From contig JAIDTT010000082.1 in the NCBI GenBank assembly GCA_029060545.1, positions 25,294-89,293 of the forward strand: a stretch of 64,000 nt of DNA, in the 5' to 3' direction. The translations under genes and the position numbers were made by a program. Every line of letters begins with the position of its first letter. Position 1 is the stretch's first letter. The notes under the pieces were generated by a model. The model saw only the letters and a list, made by a program, of their open reading frames with translations, had not been told where the DNA came from and ran no database searches. This stretch comes from Paramuribaculum sp. (GTDB taxonomy: Bacteria > Bacteroidota > Bacteroidia > Bacteroidales > Muribaculaceae). Of the stretch, positions 62,054 through 64,000 are shown one piece after another.

Positions 62054-63523
62054 TCACTTGGCGTCGGCCTCGGGGTAAGGGAGATTGCCGAGCACTTTGG
62101 CCAGATACACGTCGCAGAGATGCACGTCGATCATGGCGTCGATCTTCTCGGAGTTGGCCTTGAGCCATGCGGTCTGCGCCTCCATCACATTGTCGGTGGT
62201 CATCACACCCTCGCGGAATCCGAGGTCGGCCTGACGCAGATTCTCGTCGGCTTTCTCAAGATTGGTGAGAGTCATGTGATAGGTCTTCAGGGCCTCCTGT
62301 GCGCGGAATGCCGACTGGCTGACCTGCAGTTCGACGAGTTCGCGGGCATCCTCGAGTTCGAGTGCTGCGATCTGAGTGTCGACCTGTGCGGCTTTGTATT
62401 TATGGTAGTTGCCACCCCAGTGCCATAGCGGGATGCTTACGGTGGCACCGATGGAGAATGCGCCGCCGAAGCGGTTGGCGAAGCCGTTGAACATATTGGG
62501 GTTGGAGAATGAATAAGCACCTATCAGCGCTACCTTCGGGAGCATATCGCTCATAGCCACGCGCTCCTTCTGCTTCAGGGCGTTGACCCCCATCTCAAGT
62601 GCGCGGAGATCCTGACGGCGGGCGTAGACCTCCTCCATATTATAATATGTGGCGGGTGGAGTTGTCTGCTCTACGGCGCGCGAATCCTCGTCGGCCAGCG
62701 TCATGCGGGTGTCGACCGGGAGGCCACACACCTGGGCGAGCGCCATGCGGGAGAGCACCAGACCATTGTCGACCTTCGTAAGATCCACTTCGGCCTGATT
62801 GAGCTTTACGTCCACGGTCAGCAAGTCGGAGCGGGTGGCCACACCGTTTTCGACCATCAGCGCTACATTCTGGCGGAGCGACTTGAGCAGATCCACATAG
62901 CTCACGGCCAGCTCCTGCTTGGCCTTGAGGCTCACCACCTGCCAGTAGGCTCCGTCGACGGCGTAGATGAGATTCTGCGCCTCGGCATTGTGGAGCGAGC
63001 GGGCTATCTCTTCGGCATAATGGGTCAGTCGGTTCATAGCCACAATCTTGCCGCCCATATACACGGGCTGGGTAAGGGTGACGGCGCCGAAAAATACGTT
63101 GTGTACGTCGTAGGTCATCGCCTCCTTCGGTATCAGAGCTACAGTGGAGGGGATATATTGTCCGTCGGGGCCTTTGACGGGCTCGCCGGTGGCGGGATTC
63201 TTCACCAGATTGAACTCATACTGCTGTGTCTCGAGATTGAACGTCTTGGTAGGCAACAGCTGATCTTTGGAAAATATCGATACTTCCTTCTGATTGTAGG
63301 CGTATCCGCCGTTGAAGTCGAGGGCGGGGAGATAGGCGGCGAAAGCCTCCTTCTGCTCATAGCCGGCCTTGCGCACGGCCTGCGAGCGTATGCGCAGCTG
63401 CTTATTGTTGGCCAGCGCCAGGGCGCGACACGAGTCGAGCGTCACTACCTGTGCGTCGGCAGCCACCACAGTGATTCCGAAAGCAAACGATATCAACAGA
63501 ATGCGGATGAATAATTGTTTCAT
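62054..63523 (-). CDS. TolC-family outer membrane efflux protein
   Basis: Signal peptide, LDSCRALALANNKQLRI, duplicated coiled-coil/beta architecture. Confidence 0.9.
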   Translation of the reverse strand: MKQLFIRILLISFAFGITVVAADAQVVTLDSCRALALANNKQLRIRSQAVRKAGYEQKEAFAAYLPALDFNGGYAYNQKEVSIFSKDQLLPTKTFNLETQQYEFNLVKNPATGEPVKGPDGQYIPSTVALIPKEAMTYDVHNVFFGAVTLTQPVYMGGKIVAMNRLTHYAEEIARSLHNAEAQNLIYAVDGAYWQVVSLKAKQELAVSYVDLLKSLRQNVALMVENGVATRSDLLTVDVKLNQAEVDLTKVDNGLVLSRMALAQVCGLPVDTRMTLADEDSRAVEQTTPPATYYNMEEVYARRQDLRALEMGVNALKQKERVAMSDMLPKVALIGAYSFSNPNMFNGFANRFGGAFSIGATVSIPLWHWGGNYHKYKAAQVDTQIAALELEDARELVELQVSQSAFRAQEALKTYHMTLTNLEKADENLRQADLGFREGVMTTDNVMEAQTAWLKANSEKIDAMIDVHLCDVYLAKVLGNLPYPEADAK

Positions 63524-63690
63524 AACCTAAGAGTTAACAGTTTCGACGGCGAGCTTGCGGCCACAGCACTACAATGCCCGGGCGCGGCTGCTCTACAAAT
63601 ATAACTCCATCCGGGCAGAAATGGTTGGGTCGGCACGCGAAATTTCCCCTTTCGCCCAACTTTTACCCATTTTTTCCGACTTATGGGTCA

Positions 63691-63725
63691 AAATGGGTGT
63701 TTTTCAGAGCGAAAAACGCCCATTT
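63691..63725. repeat. 15-bp stem hairpin upstream of the transposase-like fragment
   Basis: AAATGGGTGTTTTTC-agagc-GAAAAACGCCCATTT with one G-T wobble. Confidence 0.6.
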
Positions 63726-63815
63726 AACATTCTATAGGTCATTTTGGGTGCTATATTCGTTGTAAATACCTGTAATTCATTATTTTTGTCACTTTCAAAA
63801 GTTAAAAGCTGCGTT

Positions 63816-64000
63816 ATGAACAAAAAAGTGCCCGTCATGCGATTCCCCCAATGTGCGCAAGGACGGAACGTACAAATCCACCCAACGCTATAAGTGCGTG
63901 ATATGCGGTCTGCGCTTCCGAGGGGGTCATAAAATAACTGCGGAAGAGGTGTGGGATCGTTATCTTCACGGTAAGCAAACGGTAGCAGAGATCAGTGCTC
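63816..64000 (+). mobile_element. N-terminus of a zinc-ribbon transposase-like gene (truncated by window edge; apparent frameshift at A6)
   Basis: Frame from 63829: CPSCDSPNVRKDGTYKSTQRYKCVICGLRFRGGHKITAEEVWDRYLHGKQTVAEISA; ATG at 63816 is out of frame by one base. Confidence 0.6.

Overview
The window reads as a Bacteroidales-like chromosome segment. I infer this from TAnnTTTG promoter motifs, a fused SecDF, a Bacteroidetes-type LptE and repeated DUF families; a Muribaculaceae-like source is a guess, not a result. No rRNA, tRNA or CRISPR array was recognised by eye. Core genes include RelA/SpoT, a PgpH-like HD phosphohydrolase, U32 peptidase, YifB/ComM, PldA-like phospholipase, Pgi, GpsA, LysS, a sigma54 activator, asparaginase, MetG, SecDF, RpsA, PfkA, LptE, SecG and a TolC/HlyD/ABC-2 export operon. 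Accessory material is concentrated at (a) 1-7 kb, the end of a surface-polysaccharide locus with a three-gene operon: LicC-like nucleotidyltransferase fused to a CobD/HisC-like PLP domain, an ornithine cyclodeaminase-family enzyme and an opine dehydrogenase-like enzyme; (b) 21.0-22.6 kb, AT-rich, with a four-helix-bundle gene interrupted by an amber codon, a ~9-nt degenerate repeat leader, GTAG-headed hairpins, and a toxin-like 3' stub coupled to a small lipoprotein; (c) 49.2-54.5 kb, with a candidate structured small RNA, an orphan membrane protein, and a two-gene operon of an intact-looking phage terminase large subunit plus a phage-structural-like protein with an apparent +1 frameshift at a C6 run; (d) 56.4-58.5 kb, an AlbA_2/Schlafen-like gene between direct palindromic repeats with an XRE gene, a 3' gene stub and a KilA-N fragment; (e) the right edge, a transposase zinc-ribbon start that is out of frame with its ATG. 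The best candidates for something undescribed are the fusion/opine operon, the orphan terminase operon, and the hypervariable-stem TGTAGGG-N7-nn-N7'-CC hairpin family.
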